Below, piece by piece: positions 27,001 to 35,000 of a DNA stretch of 64,000 nucleotides. The notes below the pieces were generated by a model. That model had not been told where the DNA came from. It searched no databases and saw nothing but the letters and a program-made list of their open reading frames with translations. The translations under genes and the position numbers were made by a program. The DNA comes from Noviherbaspirillum massiliense JC206 (lineage in GTDB: Bacteria; Pseudomonadota; Gammaproteobacteria; Burkholderiales; Burkholderiaceae_D), in NCBI RefSeq assembly GCF_000312045.1, contig NZ_HE978635.1, forward strand, positions 498,674 through 562,673. Reading direction: 5' to 3'. Each line of letters begins with the position of its first letter. Position 1 is the first letter of the stretch.

Positions 27001-28634
27001 GTGGCGTGGTGAGCGGAAAAGAAGTCCATGCCGACATCGGCGGCGACCTGAACATCGAAAGCCAGCAGGATACGGCACAGTTTGACAGCATGAGCCAGAG
27101 CGCCAGCGTGAGCGCGACGGTAGGCTATGGTGCCAGCGTCAGCGCCAGCTACAGTCAGAGCAAGATCCGCAACGATTATGCCAGCGTGCAGGAGCAAAGC
27201 GGCATCCAGGCTGGCGATGGAGGCTTTGATATTGTGGTCAAGGGCAATACCGACCTGAAGGGCGGCATCGTCAGCAGCAGCCAGACGGCAATCGAAAACA
27301 ACAAGAACCGTCTGACTACGGGTACGCTGACAGTCAGTGATATTCAGAATTATTCCAACGCTAGCGCCGATACGGTGGGAATCAGTGCCAGTGCCAGCAT
27401 CTCAGGCGGTAATGATAAGGAAGGTGGCCGAGAAAAAGGCCCGGGTAAAACCAATCTGATCAATGCCGGGAGTGGGCCGAATGTCACGGATGGAAAATAC
27501 GAAGCCGGCAAGACCATATTGGGCAATCTGCTTAACAATGGCGCCGAATCAGGATCATCGTCCGGCATAACCCGCAGCGCGATCGGCACCGGAACAATCA
27601 CCATCACAAATGCTGCGGAACAGTGGAATGCTTCAGAAAGGGACGCTGCGGATGTGATCGCATCGATTCGCCGCGAAACCGCGGGTACGAACGAAACGGT
27701 AAAGAAACTGAATGTGCAGCAAATGGCCACTGATGCGCAGATTCGGCAGGCATTCAATCAGGCAGTTTTTCAGGAGGCAGCCAAATTTACCGATGAGTCA
27801 TACCGCAAGATGTTTCTTGAAAAGGCTAAGGTGTACGAGATTTTGAAGGATGGAAATGGAAAACCTCTTTTGAATGATGACGGTACGCCCTTGATGCGGG
27901 AACTTTCGAACGCCGAAAAGCGCAACCTGAAGGCCGGGTCGGATGGCGTTGTTCACATCGCCAATAACGGCATTTTCAACGACGGCGATGCAGCATCAAA
28001 ATACGCCAATCAGCATAGCTCGGTCCAGGGAGCTCAGTATCTCATTCACTTCCCGGAGGCGGACAACATGATTTCCGAGCTTTTGATTGCTGGCTATCAG
28101 AAGTTTTTGGAAAATGACCTGTTGGGATTGGCGAATGCGACCGCGGAGACTAAAAGAATGATGCTCGAATATGGCCAGACGGGACTGCATATTGACGGTC
28201 ACAGTCGCGGCGCGCTAACGACCGGCAATGCGCTGGAATCACTTAACCGACAACCGGACGCACAGGGAATCTTGAGCGGTACAACAATCAATTTCTATGG
28301 TCCTGCCTACAATGCAGAAAAGGCAGATGCCATCCTGAGCAACCTGCAGAATCGCGAAGCGGTTAGTGTCCTCGCGCAAAAGAACGGGATGGTCCTGCAA
28401 ATGCAGAATCACCAGGCGGATCCCGTAGGGAGGCTATTCTTCATTGGTAACAATCCGAGTACGGGAGGTACGATTCCTGAGGGGAGCAACGTAGCTAAGG
28501 AAGCTATCAATGCATTGGGAGGGGAGTTTACAGTTCATAACTGCTACGGAAATGGAGATGCACGATGCCAAAAGTTCTGGCAGACGTATCCTGATTCAGT
28601 GCCCCAACTAAAGCCCGTAAAGAACTATCCATAA
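21045..28634 (+). CDS. Giant TpsA exoprotein, filamentous-hemagglutinin/CdiA-like, with predicted alpha/beta-hydrolase C-terminus
   Basis: About 2529 residues from the ATG at 21045 (GGAAAGG upstream; the ATG at 21006 is an alternative). Order: extended signal region (residues 1-50); TPS domain with NVNPNGLILNNS (~98) and ANPNGITCDGCG (~162); beta-helical FHA-1 repeats to ~790; a cysteine/proline-rich non-repeat block (~815-1050); the conserved YLVETDPRFTNYRTFL segment (~1120-1260); FHA-2 repeats to ~2120; a pretoxin-like ITRSAIGTGTITIT segment (~2180). The variable C-terminus has GHSRG (Ser2387), an Asp in QADPVG (2459) and a His in TVHNCYG (2498), arranged like a lipase triad. It is exported by the adjacent TpsB. 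Base composition becomes AT-richer in the last kilobase. The toxin role is inferred. Confidence 0.88.
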   Translation: MNWQRHLLWTNGTVESTYVPVSTRAWVRQVARAIAMLMLAQSTLPAFSQSTAPVVPNANAPAGQRPIMDAASNGVPIVHIAPPSAAGVSRNEYTQFNVNPNGLILNNSTVNTQTQLGGWVTSNLQLGPVPARIILNEVVSTNPSQLRGTMEVAGQRADIVLANPNGITCDGCGFLNTGRASLSTGRAQFGGDGSIQSFDVRQGQLTVGSNGLSATNAEQLDLIARGLVIEGEIWAKNLNAITGANRVLYGSLQASAQSGTGAVPGFAIDIKNLGGMYANQIYLVATEKGLGVNSAGRTAALQGNLVLSVNGDLSLRDSYAKKNVHIDSSGNIQLSGQTQAEGAGAINASGDLSNQGTVDVQSQLVIKAAAIRNIGTVAQRNADGASLKTAGAINNSGAIYSGGTLVATGRSLKNDAGKITAALDLQLTNQGLSNDQGLLQSGRDASINTQGQVLVNTNSGTTGGILAGGTLNLAAGSLDNRAGFIASNGSQVLSVTADIDNGQEGKILGNSDSTITATRILNSAGLISSLGKAKLTADTLENRSGQLSAGNDSQLQLAMFDNTSGVLTSTKNLDLAANSLVNDSGKLIGDESVTIQTSSQAPGGTIASANNVTLTVNGDYSNAGLLSAQKNLTVNASNIHNSGTLTAGQALTANTGNLANSGEISANNLLLNLTGTLSNAGAGLIDGGDTRIDAATTNNTGRIYGDRLRIAGGTLNNSRNGAIAARDTLLISVQNLNNTEGGLIYSSGDIEMAGSFDSAGQPQGAMQNLINASSTIEAGRNLSISAVSIVNRNDHLTTRTVVDGSWSEDKIEPRSSGTRYSIEHCWGIGGGQDNNSCIVHPDRYGQRSTILPARSESCDIDGNCAMVPNYSWDSPVFAQFQIAPVGPPPAQPPSCGIFVLGAACSQWQSELVAWDAQYQNTLNQLTPRIDAYNAQVNEDNRTVNFEDYTWYRVIRTDSHTQVASSAPGQILAGAKIMLTGAGIGSTVINSDSHIVAGGVLEVNGSSVSNQATKGEIRSDYNATREDTEVVSCGTFGNKHCRKWYGQSPYPIQAKVDKSQDLPTIRYDQYAGNATSGRVLTGAAASADNSTAPVIMPSAGSSRDLPLLGPTSRLFALHAEPAALYLVETDPRFTNYRTFLSSDYFLNALNRDPSHQIKRYGDGFAEQQLVNDQILALTGRRYLSGYASTEDEYKALMNAGVAFARQYRLTPGVALTAEQIALLSTDIVWLVTRTVALPDGSNQDVLVPQVYLRRPTSIDLMPNGALIAANNVRITTAGDLVNKGTIAGDSVTIEADNDLVNQQGHIGGHDIWMHASNDLKNLSGVIGGTGANSLVNLLAGRDMLLQTQTVQTASKDGNSTRTNVQRVATIQGGDVQLEAGRDLAIAGAIVNAKQNLIATASEIKVTAVAGGQRIEAQGISGRSIREDADKTEGGQVPASRTAYSREEQIANQLATLNSGNNVVLAATGNVGIQGANIAAGQAGSGEVQIQGQSVIIESTKDRSATDTQFIGAKSYTRGARDDETLVGGSITAADNVAIRATGAPAIRVYNNDGSHAGDDNGGPAVGNVGGDIALTGVAIAAQKGQVALTANNDIVVQNGTARHLTIDESYSKSGNMLRTTATTRSDYVDAMQVQGSSVSGNTFVAQAIHDLTVQGSSVAGDGDVTLAAGNNASIIAAIGTRTESHYTKVKEDGFLSGGGFGITYGERITTTDQNQRATTQSGQSRSLVGSNGGNLNVQSGAAVKVSGSDIVAAQDVDITGKSVTIDPGRDTTDGKLTYRMQQDGLTLAVGGTVVNAIQTMQAMDDAAGNTGNSRVKALAAATAAMAAANAAKDVATNGVSVSISLTVGHSETEQTRTHSASNAVGSTVVAGNDLNIRATGDGKASNIHVIGSDLSANNNVNLVAEHEVNFLAAQDLESQHSKSKSMSAAAGVAISASTNGGIALGVTGSVGMGRSQEDGEGVTQRNTHVTAGNQLAIRSGGATNIKGGVVSGKEVHADIGGDLNIESQQDTAQFDSMSQSASVSATVGYGASVSASYSQSKIRNDYASVQEQSGIQAGDGGFDIVVKGNTDLKGGIVSSSQTAIENNKNRLTTGTLTVSDIQNYSNASADTVGISASASISGGNDKEGGREKGPGKTNLINAGSGPNVTDGKYEAGKTILGNLLNNGAESGSSSGITRSAIGTGTITITNAAEQWNASERDAADVIASIRRETAGTNETVKKLNVQQMATDAQIRQAFNQAVFQEAAKFTDESYRKMFLEKAKVYEILKDGNGKPLLNDDGTPLMRELSNAEKRNLKAGSDGVVHIANNGIFNDGDAASKYANQHSSVQGAQYLIHFPEADNMISELLIAGYQKFLENDLLGLANATAETKRMMLEYGQTGLHIDGHSRGALTTGNALESLNRQPDAQGILSGTTINFYGPAYNAEKADAILSNLQNREAVSVLAQKNGMVLQMQNHQADPVGRLFFIGNNPSTGGTIPEGSNVAKEAINALGGEFTVHNCYGNGDARCQKFWQTYPDSVPQLKPVKNYP

Positions 28635-28657
28635 ATTTAGTCGGTATAAGAAAGAGC

Positions 28658-28987
28658 ATGCTAAAAAGAACCCTTCTTTTGATTTTTATAGCGTTTGAAT
28701 TGAATGCATGCATTATAAAACCGCTTCAACCTACACCAGCGACATTCACATTATGGAAAAAAAAGGACGGATCAATTGGCGAAGTAAAGTCTTCGCTTTT
28801 GGCTTGTGGCTTCAATAGTCCATACACGACGTTTGGAATGACCGAAAATGCTTATGCAGAAGCAGAGCTTTGCATGCTGGACAGGGGTTTTGTAAACACT
28901 TCAAGGGATGGAATTTTATGTAATCAGATTGAATACAAAAAGCGCTTGCCGGCTTGTCAGGTAAGGGAGGAAGCTCAACGCAAGTGA
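28658..28987 (+). CDS. Small lipoprotein, immunity candidate for the TpsA C-terminus
   Basis: A 109-residue protein with a lipoprotein signal ending in the lipobox LNAC (Cys about residue 18). The mature part has four more cysteines (ACGF, LCML, LCNQ, PACQ) and a WKKKDGS start that I associate with small lipoproteins near secreted toxins. The gene follows tpsA by 23 bases with an AAGAAAGAG site and is clearly AT-richer than the chromosome around it. Lipid-anchored periplasmic proteins are the usual immunity factors for lipase effectors. The position supports that role here; sequence alone does not prove it. Confidence 0.65.
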   Translation: MLKRTLLLIFIAFELNACIIKPLQPTPATFTLWKKKDGSIGEVKSSLLACGFNSPYTTFGMTENAYAEAELCMLDRGFVNTSRDGILCNQIEYKKRLPACQVREEAQRK

Positions 28988-29056
28988 CGAATTGCAAAGA
29001 CACCGAGCAGGGAAATTTGTTAGCGAATTAGGTTTAATTAAATTTTAAAAAAATCG

Positions 29057-29650
29057 ATGAAGTCACTTATCGCAACTCTTGTTCTGATTACGCTCTCTGG
29101 TTGTGCTAACCGAATCTTCGATGTAAAAGGTGAGCCAAAATATGACCCTAGCATAAACGCGAGGATGCGGGTCAGGGGGAATATGACGCTGCATTTTGGA
29201 AATGCATGCGAATTGGCGACATGGACTCCTGTCGGAAATATCACGCGGGTTGTTAGCGATGCCAAAACGCTCTTCGTTCCTGCAACAGGATTTTTGTACC
29301 AAAACAAAACGCTTGGCATGCCCGTAGCGAGCGAGGGAAGCGCGACATCGTCCTTCCACGAGATTGTCCTACCCACCGGCAAGCCGCTTGCCCTGTCTGC
29401 GATCTTCAATCAGGGAAGCCTCAGGTGCGGTCCGGTCTCAGGAAAATTCTGGCCGCAAGCCGGGCATGACTATGAAGCGGACTTTTATATCAACAACGAC
29501 CGTAAATGCTTGCTGGAAGTCGAAGAGTTGATTGCGGCGAACGGAAGGATTACCAGATCTTCTGTTCCTCTCGTTCCGCTGGAGACCGCTTCTACCAGTT
29601 CGCCAAATCCAAAATGCGAATTCGCGTCGGGTCAGATGCCAGGCAATTGA
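29057..29650 (+). CDS. Lipoprotein of unknown function, second immunity candidate
   Basis: A 197-residue protein with a signal peptide and lipobox LSGC (Cys about residue 15). The mature domain is rich in beta-strand character and contains five cysteines (FGNACEL, LRCGP, RKCLLE and one near the C-terminus). It follows the smaller lipoprotein gene on the same strand after an AT-rich 69-base gap that lacks a good ribosome site. It belongs to the same low-GC block as the tpsA 3' end, which suggests they moved together. It may bind the effector, modify the envelope or be a passenger. No family recognised. Confidence 0.6.
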   Translation: MKSLIATLVLITLSGCANRIFDVKGEPKYDPSINARMRVRGNMTLHFGNACELATWTPVGNITRVVSDAKTLFVPATGFLYQNKTLGMPVASEGSATSSFHEIVLPTGKPLALSAIFNQGSLRCGPVSGKFWPQAGHDYEADFYINNDRKCLLEVEELIAANGRITRSSVPLVPLETASTSSPNPKCEFASGQMPGN

Positions 29651-29812
29651 GGTTCTATCGCAGCCCGGTATATCTTGGTGCTTTCAAAGATAGTGAGGAA
29701 GCGATAATGCCTGCTGTGAAATGATTGCCCTGACCGTATAGTCACTATTTACAGGTTCGCGACTATCTCCCCACAACACAAAATGAAATGCAGGGGACTG
29801 CCTCCCGCACCG

Positions 29813-30868
29813 TTAATTCACTTGCAACCGCGCCTCCGTCACACCGCTCAACCCAAACACAAAATCCTTCCCCATCAACCTCGCCGGCGTCCAGGTGCCG
29901 CATTCCTTGCGTCCCTCCAGAAAGCTGCGAACGATGGAAAGAGCGCCGTCGACGGTCAGGGCATAGCCGCTCGGGGTGGTGAAGCGCACTGTTGCCGTCT
30001 TGCCCGATGCGTTGCGCGCTTCGCCCCAGATATAAGTGCGCAGCTTTTCCATCGCTGTCTGGTCCGGGCCCTTCACCTTCTTTTCGATCTGGCGGCTGAG
30101 CGCTCCCTTGATCAGCCGGGAACGCAGGAGCGGGCGCATCAGGTTGGCTACCTTGGCCGCGCGAATCGCTGCGGGCGCGGCTGGGATATAGGTGGTGATG
30201 TCGGGGATGCCGGTGGTGTAAAACGCGGAAGATACGTCACCCCAGGGAATCGACATGGCCAGTCTCTCACCCTTGCCGAAATCGATGCGGCGCACCGCAT
30301 AGGCAAAGGGCACGCGCAGCATCTCGCCGCGGCGCCGGACCCAGCCGCCGTCTCCGAGGCCTTCGACCGCGGTCTTGGCGGTGCCCGGGGATAGTTCATT
30401 GCCGGCCTGGAAGCCGAGCGACAGTTCGGTCGCATCCGGCAGCGTTTCCTTGAGGAGCAGGGCGGCACAATCGGTCGGCACCACGTCGAAGCCGACGCCC
30501 GGGCAGATCACGATGCCGGCGGCCCGCGCGCGTTCGTCGAGCCGCTGCGCGGCTTCGAACACGGCGATCTCGCCGGTGATGTCGAAGTAATGCGCACCGG
30601 CTTCGAGGCAGGCTTCCATCATCGGTGCCGCGGTACGGATGAATGGGCCGGCGCAGTTGAGGACCACATCGATGCCGCGCAAGTCGTGTTCGGCTTCGGA
30701 ATCGAAGCCGAGGTCGAAGATCCGCGATTCCAGCTGCAGCTCCTCGGCTAAGGGAAGAATGGCCGTGGGATTGCGACCGGCGAGTACGGGCGCGAGGCCC
30801 AGGTGTACTGCCTGTCGTGCGATCAGGCGCCCGGTATAGCCGTTCGCGCCGTAGATGAGCCACTTCAT
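29813..30868 (-). CDS. Saccharopine dehydrogenase-like NADP-binding reductase
   Basis: A 351-residue protein with an N-terminal Rossmann fold (YGANGYTGRLIA, residues 6-17; VLAGRNP at ~31; NCAGPF at ~71) of the Sacchrp_dh_NADP type. The C-terminal domain resembles the trans-acting enoyl-reductase/short saccharopine-dehydrogenase-like proteins and not lysine-pathway enzymes. The substrate is unknown; a lipid or polyketide intermediate is possible. A GGAGGGA site precedes the ATG. The gene is divergent from the CueR-type promoter and convergent with the lipoprotein at 29057-29650. Confidence 0.75.
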   Translation of the reverse strand: MKWLIYGANGYTGRLIARQAVHLGLAPVLAGRNPTAILPLAEELQLESRIFDLGFDSEAEHDLRGIDVVLNCAGPFIRTAAPMMEACLEAGAHYFDITGEIAVFEAAQRLDERARAAGIVICPGVGFDVVPTDCAALLLKETLPDATELSLGFQAGNELSPGTAKTAVEGLGDGGWVRRRGEMLRVPFAYAVRRIDFGKGERLAMSIPWGDVSSAFYTTGIPDITTYIPAAPAAIRAAKVANLMRPLLRSRLIKGALSRQIEKKVKGPDQTAMEKLRTYIWGEARNASGKTATVRFTTPSGYALTVDGALSIVRSFLEGRKECGTWTPARLMGKDFVFGLSGVTEARLQVN

Positions 30869-30931
30869 TCTTGTCCCTCCTGTTGTTGTGAGCCTGTGGT
30901 TGCCGTAAAGCCAGCCAGTCGATATTTTCGC

Positions 30932-30962
30932 TTGACCTTGCCATTGCGGGAAGGTCTACAGT
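30932..30962 (+). promoter_or_regulatory. CueR/MerR-type copper-responsive promoter
   Basis: A -35 box TTGACC (30932-30937) and a -10 box TACAGT (30957-30962) are separated by 19 bases, the over-long spacer that MerR-family activators need. The spacer holds the CueR-like palindrome ACCTTGCC-N5-GGGAAGGT, with one mismatch. It drives the copper-chaperone gene. No cueR gene is visible nearby, so the activator must be encoded elsewhere. Confidence 0.8.
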
Positions 30963-30994
30963 GAGGCTACCTCATCTTGTTCAAGGAGAAAACC

Positions 30995-31195
30995 ATGCTT
31001 GAGTTCCAGGTGGAAGACATGACTTGCGGCCACTGCGTCAGCACGATCACCAAGGCGATCAAGGGCGCCGATGCGAATGCCTCAGTCGAAGTCGATCTCG
31101 CGAAGCATCTCGTGCGGGTCGAAGGCAGCGCAGGCGGCGAGGAAATCGCCGACGCGATCCGGGAAGCCGGCTACACGCCGGTGCCCAGCAAGTAA
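30995..31195 (+). CDS. copZ: Heavy-metal-associated domain protein, CopZ-like copper chaperone
   Basis: A 66-residue ferredoxin-like HMA protein. The metal site MTCGHC lies at residues 9-14 of a MLEFQVEDMTCGHCVSTI start, and the C-terminus has AIREAGYTP, the usual ending of the fold. It should bind Cu(I) in the cytoplasm and hand it to an exporting ATPase, which is not in this window. The ATG at 30995 has AAGGAG seven bases upstream; an upstream in-frame TTG is unlikely. The CueR-type promoter directly before it fits copper induction. The DUF3703 gene follows on the same strand. Confidence 0.88.
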   Translation: MLEFQVEDMTCGHCVSTITKAIKGADANASVEVDLAKHLVRVEGSAGGEEIADAIREAGYTPVPSK

Positions 31196-31201
31196 AAGCT
31201 G

Positions 31202-31225
31202 CCCGGCAGGCAGGCGTCTGCCGGG
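31202..31225 (+). terminator. Intercistronic hairpin between copZ and the DUF3703 gene
   Basis: Eight-base perfect stem (CCCGGCAG/CTGCCGGG) with an eight-base loop, six bases after the copZ stop, followed by GGG and no T-run. It may stabilise the copZ message or partly attenuate read-through into the next gene. Confidence 0.4.
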
Positions 31226-31254
31226 GGGATTATCCGAAGGAGGCAAGTATTCCC

Positions 31255-31617
31255 ATGAGTACGTTCGGAAAACGCATTCGTCCGCACGTCACGGCTGAAA
31301 TCTCCCGGGCGGATCGGGCCGAGCGCGAGGGTTATGCCGGCCGCGCGTTCCTGCATCTCGAGCGGGCGCATGTATTGGGGCAGGCGTCGACCCGCGAACA
31401 TGTGCGCGTGCATTGGCGCATGCTGGTGTGGGGCTGGAGGCGGCGCGACATGCGGGAAGTCGCGGGCCAGTTGCTGCGGCTGGTCGGGGCCGCCACCAAG
31501 ACGGCGATCGGCTTCATCCCGTCTGGCAATACGGGCGGGGCCAACATCAGCCCGGTCAAGCGCCTGCCGGTTCCCGCCGATCTTGTCGCCATCATTCAAG
31601 CTGCAAAGCAGCGATAA
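31255..31617 (+). CDS. DUF3703 family protein
   Basis: A 120-residue basic protein with the DUF3703 pattern: an N-terminal helical part (AEREGYAGRAFLHLERAHVLGQ), a central HVRVHWRMLVWGWRRRD, and a C-terminal GFIPSGNTGGANISPVKRLPVP. AAGGAGG precedes the ATG at 31255. The family has no firm function but commonly sits with metal-resistance genes, which matches its place 59 bases after the copper chaperone. Co-transcription from the CueR-type promoter is likely. It is probably cytoplasmic, with no signal peptide. Confidence 0.75.
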   Translation: MSTFGKRIRPHVTAEISRADRAEREGYAGRAFLHLERAHVLGQASTREHVRVHWRMLVWGWRRRDMREVAGQLLRLVGAATKTAIGFIPSGNTGGANISPVKRLPVPADLVAIIQAAKQR

Positions 31618-32035
31618 AACTTTTCGCCATGCTGCCGCTGGTCGCAGGACCGGCCAGGGCGGCCCCGCATGTCGCAAGGCCCGGATGGGCCAAATCCCAC
31701 GCACTATTAAACAGTCGCACCGAGCAGTTTTCCAATTTGAACCGGCACCCGATCAGGAAGGGCAGCCAAGTGGAGAAATCGTTCAGGCAATTGCCGCAGC
31801 CACGGCAAGGCCGTCACGCATGTAAGCAATTGTTACCGCAGTTACTTTTTTGTAGTATATTTCCCAAATGCAATTTTTTAAGAAGCAATGAAGATTTCTT
31901 GATCAGGTGCTGGCAGTACCCCGTGTTTTGTCCTTGCCAGTCGGTTGATGAAAAAGCCTGTCCTGCCGGCAAAAGCCGACCGGACCATGAGCCCGGCAGT
32001 CTGCCATGCGAAAAGACCAGAGGTTGAACGAGACA
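31618..32035 (+). other. Intergenic region upstream of the GGDEF-EAL gene
   Basis: About 418 bases with no supported gene. The middle part (31830-31900) is AT-rich, with TTTTTTGTAGTATAT-like sequence where a promoter would fit. I see no riboswitch-like or repeated structure. Confidence 0.5.
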
Positions 32036-35000
32036 ATGGATACCCGCCGCACGCCTACTCATGAATCGGCTTCGGTCCGGCAGGCCCTGCGCGAGCTCGC
32101 CGACTCGGCACAGATGCTGGTCTGGATGACGGATGCGAACGACAATTGCCTGCGCCTGAACGAGAGCCAGCCGGAACTATTCGCAAGTGGAGTGCAGCTA
32201 AATACTTCCGCCTGGCTGGAATACGTGCATCCGGATGACCGCGAGCGCATCATCGCCGTCCGGGACGAAGCCCGGTTGCAGTGCAAGGAATACCAACTCG
32301 AATATCGCATCGTCAGAAGCGATGGTTCCATCCGCTGGATGATGGGGGCAGCCGCGCCGCGCGTGGCGCCCGGCGGTGAATTCCTTGGCTACAACGGCAC
32401 GACGCACGACGTGACCGACCGGCATGAAGCCCTGGAACGCCTCGCCAAGAGCGAGGCCGGCCATCGCCTACTGGCCGAGAACAGTTCCGATCTGCTGAGC
32501 CACCATGCCCCGGATGGTTCCTTCATTTATGCCTCGCCGTCCTTCGAACGCGTGCTCGGCTACACGCCTTCCGAAATGCTCGGCACGAATATCTACGAAC
32601 ATGTCCATCCGGACGATGCGCAGGTCATCCAGGAGGAATGGCGCACGCAGATCTGTTCAGGCTCTGACAGCGGCCTGATCGAATTCCGCTTGCGGCACAA
32701 GAAGGGGCACTACATCTGGGTGGGCAGCAAGGGCCGGAGGCTGGTTGACCCGACCACCGGCAAAATTGTCGGCATGGTCTCGATCTCGCGCGACACCACC
32801 TTCGAACGCGAAGCCAAGGAAGAGCTGCGAAGGCGTGAGGAGCGGTTTCGCAGCCTGACCAACCTGTCGTCAGACTGGTATTGGGAAACCGATGACGACG
32901 ACCGCTTCGTCTTCATTTCCGATGGTGTGCAGCGCCTGTTCGGCATGTCGCCGCTTTCCATCCTTGGCAAGACGCGGCTCGAACTGATCAGCGACCCGGA
33001 CCAGTCGGCGCTGCTTGACTGTGCCGACAAGATCGCCCGGCGCGAGCCGTTCAAGGATGTTACCTACCGCTTCAGGATGGGCAACGAGGGTGTCGACTTC
33101 CATAACCTGATTTCCGGCGAACCGGTCTTCAGGGATGGCGTCTTCATCGGATACCGGGGTGTGGGCCGCAACATCACCAAAGAGAAGGCGATCGCCGACG
33201 AATTGGCCAGGCTTGCCGCGGAAAACAAGGCCCTGATCGAAAATTCGCTCGACATCATGGTGCTCGGTGACCATGAGGGCCGTATCCTGCGCATCAACGA
33301 AGCCGCCAGGACCATACTCGGCTACGAGCCGGAGGAGCTGCTTGGCAAGCGCTACCGGCAGTTCGTCGCACGCGATGAACTGGAGAAAACCCGGGCAATC
33401 GAGGAACGGGTCCGGGCGGGCACCAACATCGTGTATGACTTCGAAAGCCGCTGGTTTCACAAGGATGGCCGCATCGTGCACCTGTCATGGGCGCTGCGCT
33501 GGTCGGACGACAAGAAGCTGTTGTATGCAACCGGGCGCGACATTTCCGAGAGTTACCGCACCCGCATCGAGCTGAAGAAGTCCAAGGACAGGCTCCACGC
33601 CGTGCTGGAAAGCATAGGCGACGCGTTTTTCGCGGTCGACCGCGACTGGCGACTGACTTATGCCAACCGCAAGACTATGGAATTTGCCGGCCTGGCCGAC
33701 GATGTGATCGGCAGGACGGTGTGGGAGGCATTGCCGCAAATTGTCTCGCCTGCGCTGTGCCCGCATTACCGCAAGGCGATGAATGAGCGCCGGGAAACCT
33801 TCTTTGAAGCCTATTGCGAACCGGCGCGTGCCTGGCTGGAAATCCGTGTCTATCCCAATGAAGACGGCTTGTCGGTGTTCTTCCATGACATCACCGAACG
33901 CAAGCAGGCCGAAGCCCGGCTCGAGCAGCTGGCGACGCACGATACCCTGACCGGCCTGCCGAACCGTGCCCGTCTCAATGAGCGCTTGCAGCAGATGCTG
34001 GATTTTACGCCGCGCGATGAATCGGTCGCGGTAATGTTCATTGATCTCGACCGCTTCAAGGAAGTCAACGACTCGCTGGGGCACGAAGCCGGCGACCAGC
34101 TGCTGTGCGCGATCGCGTCCCGCCTCAAGGATGGCATGCGCCCGAGCGACATCGTGGCCCGGCTCGGAGGCGACGAATTCGTGGTGGCCGCGCATTGCGC
34201 CGAGGGCCCGGATTCCGCAGCCAGGATTGCGGAAAAGCTGCTGGCCACGCTGGCCGAGCCGGTGCAAGTCGGCGGCCATGAAGTCTTTGTCGGCGCCTCG
34301 ATCGGCATCAGCATGTTTCCCCAGGACGGGCAGACGCGGGAATTGCTGTTCCAGAATGCGGACACCGCCATGTATCGCGCCAAGGCGAGCGGACGCAAGG
34401 CCTATCGCTTCTTCGAAGAAGAAATGAGTGTCAAGGCCAAGACGCGGATGACGCTGGAACACTCGTTGCGGCGCGCGCTTGAACGGCGCGAATTCGAGCT
34501 GCATTACCAGCCGCGCGTCAACCTGAAAACGATGGAAGTGGTCGGGATGGAAGCCCTGATCCGCTGGAACCATCCGCAGCTGGGCCGGGTACCGCCTCTG
34601 GAATTCATCCCGATCGCCGAGGAGAGCGGCCTGATCGAGCCGATCGGCAAATGGGTGCTGGAAGAAGCCTGCGCCCAGGCCCGGCGCCTGATGGACAAGC
34701 TGGACCGGAATCTCTGCGTGTCGGTCAACCTGTCGGCGCACCAGTTGAAGTGCAGCGAGCTGGTGCAGCAGGTGGCGGATGCGCTGCAGCAGTCCGGCCT
34801 GCCGCCCCATCTGCTGGAACTCGAACTGACGGAAACTGCGCTCGTCGAAGATATAGATGTCTCCGTCGGCGTGCTCAAGAAGCTCAGGGACCTCGGTATC
34901 CTGCTCGCCATCGATGACTTCGGTACCGGCTATTCCGGGCTTGCCTATCTGCGCCGCTTTCCCCTCACTACCCTGAAGCTGGACCGCTCCTTCGTCAACC

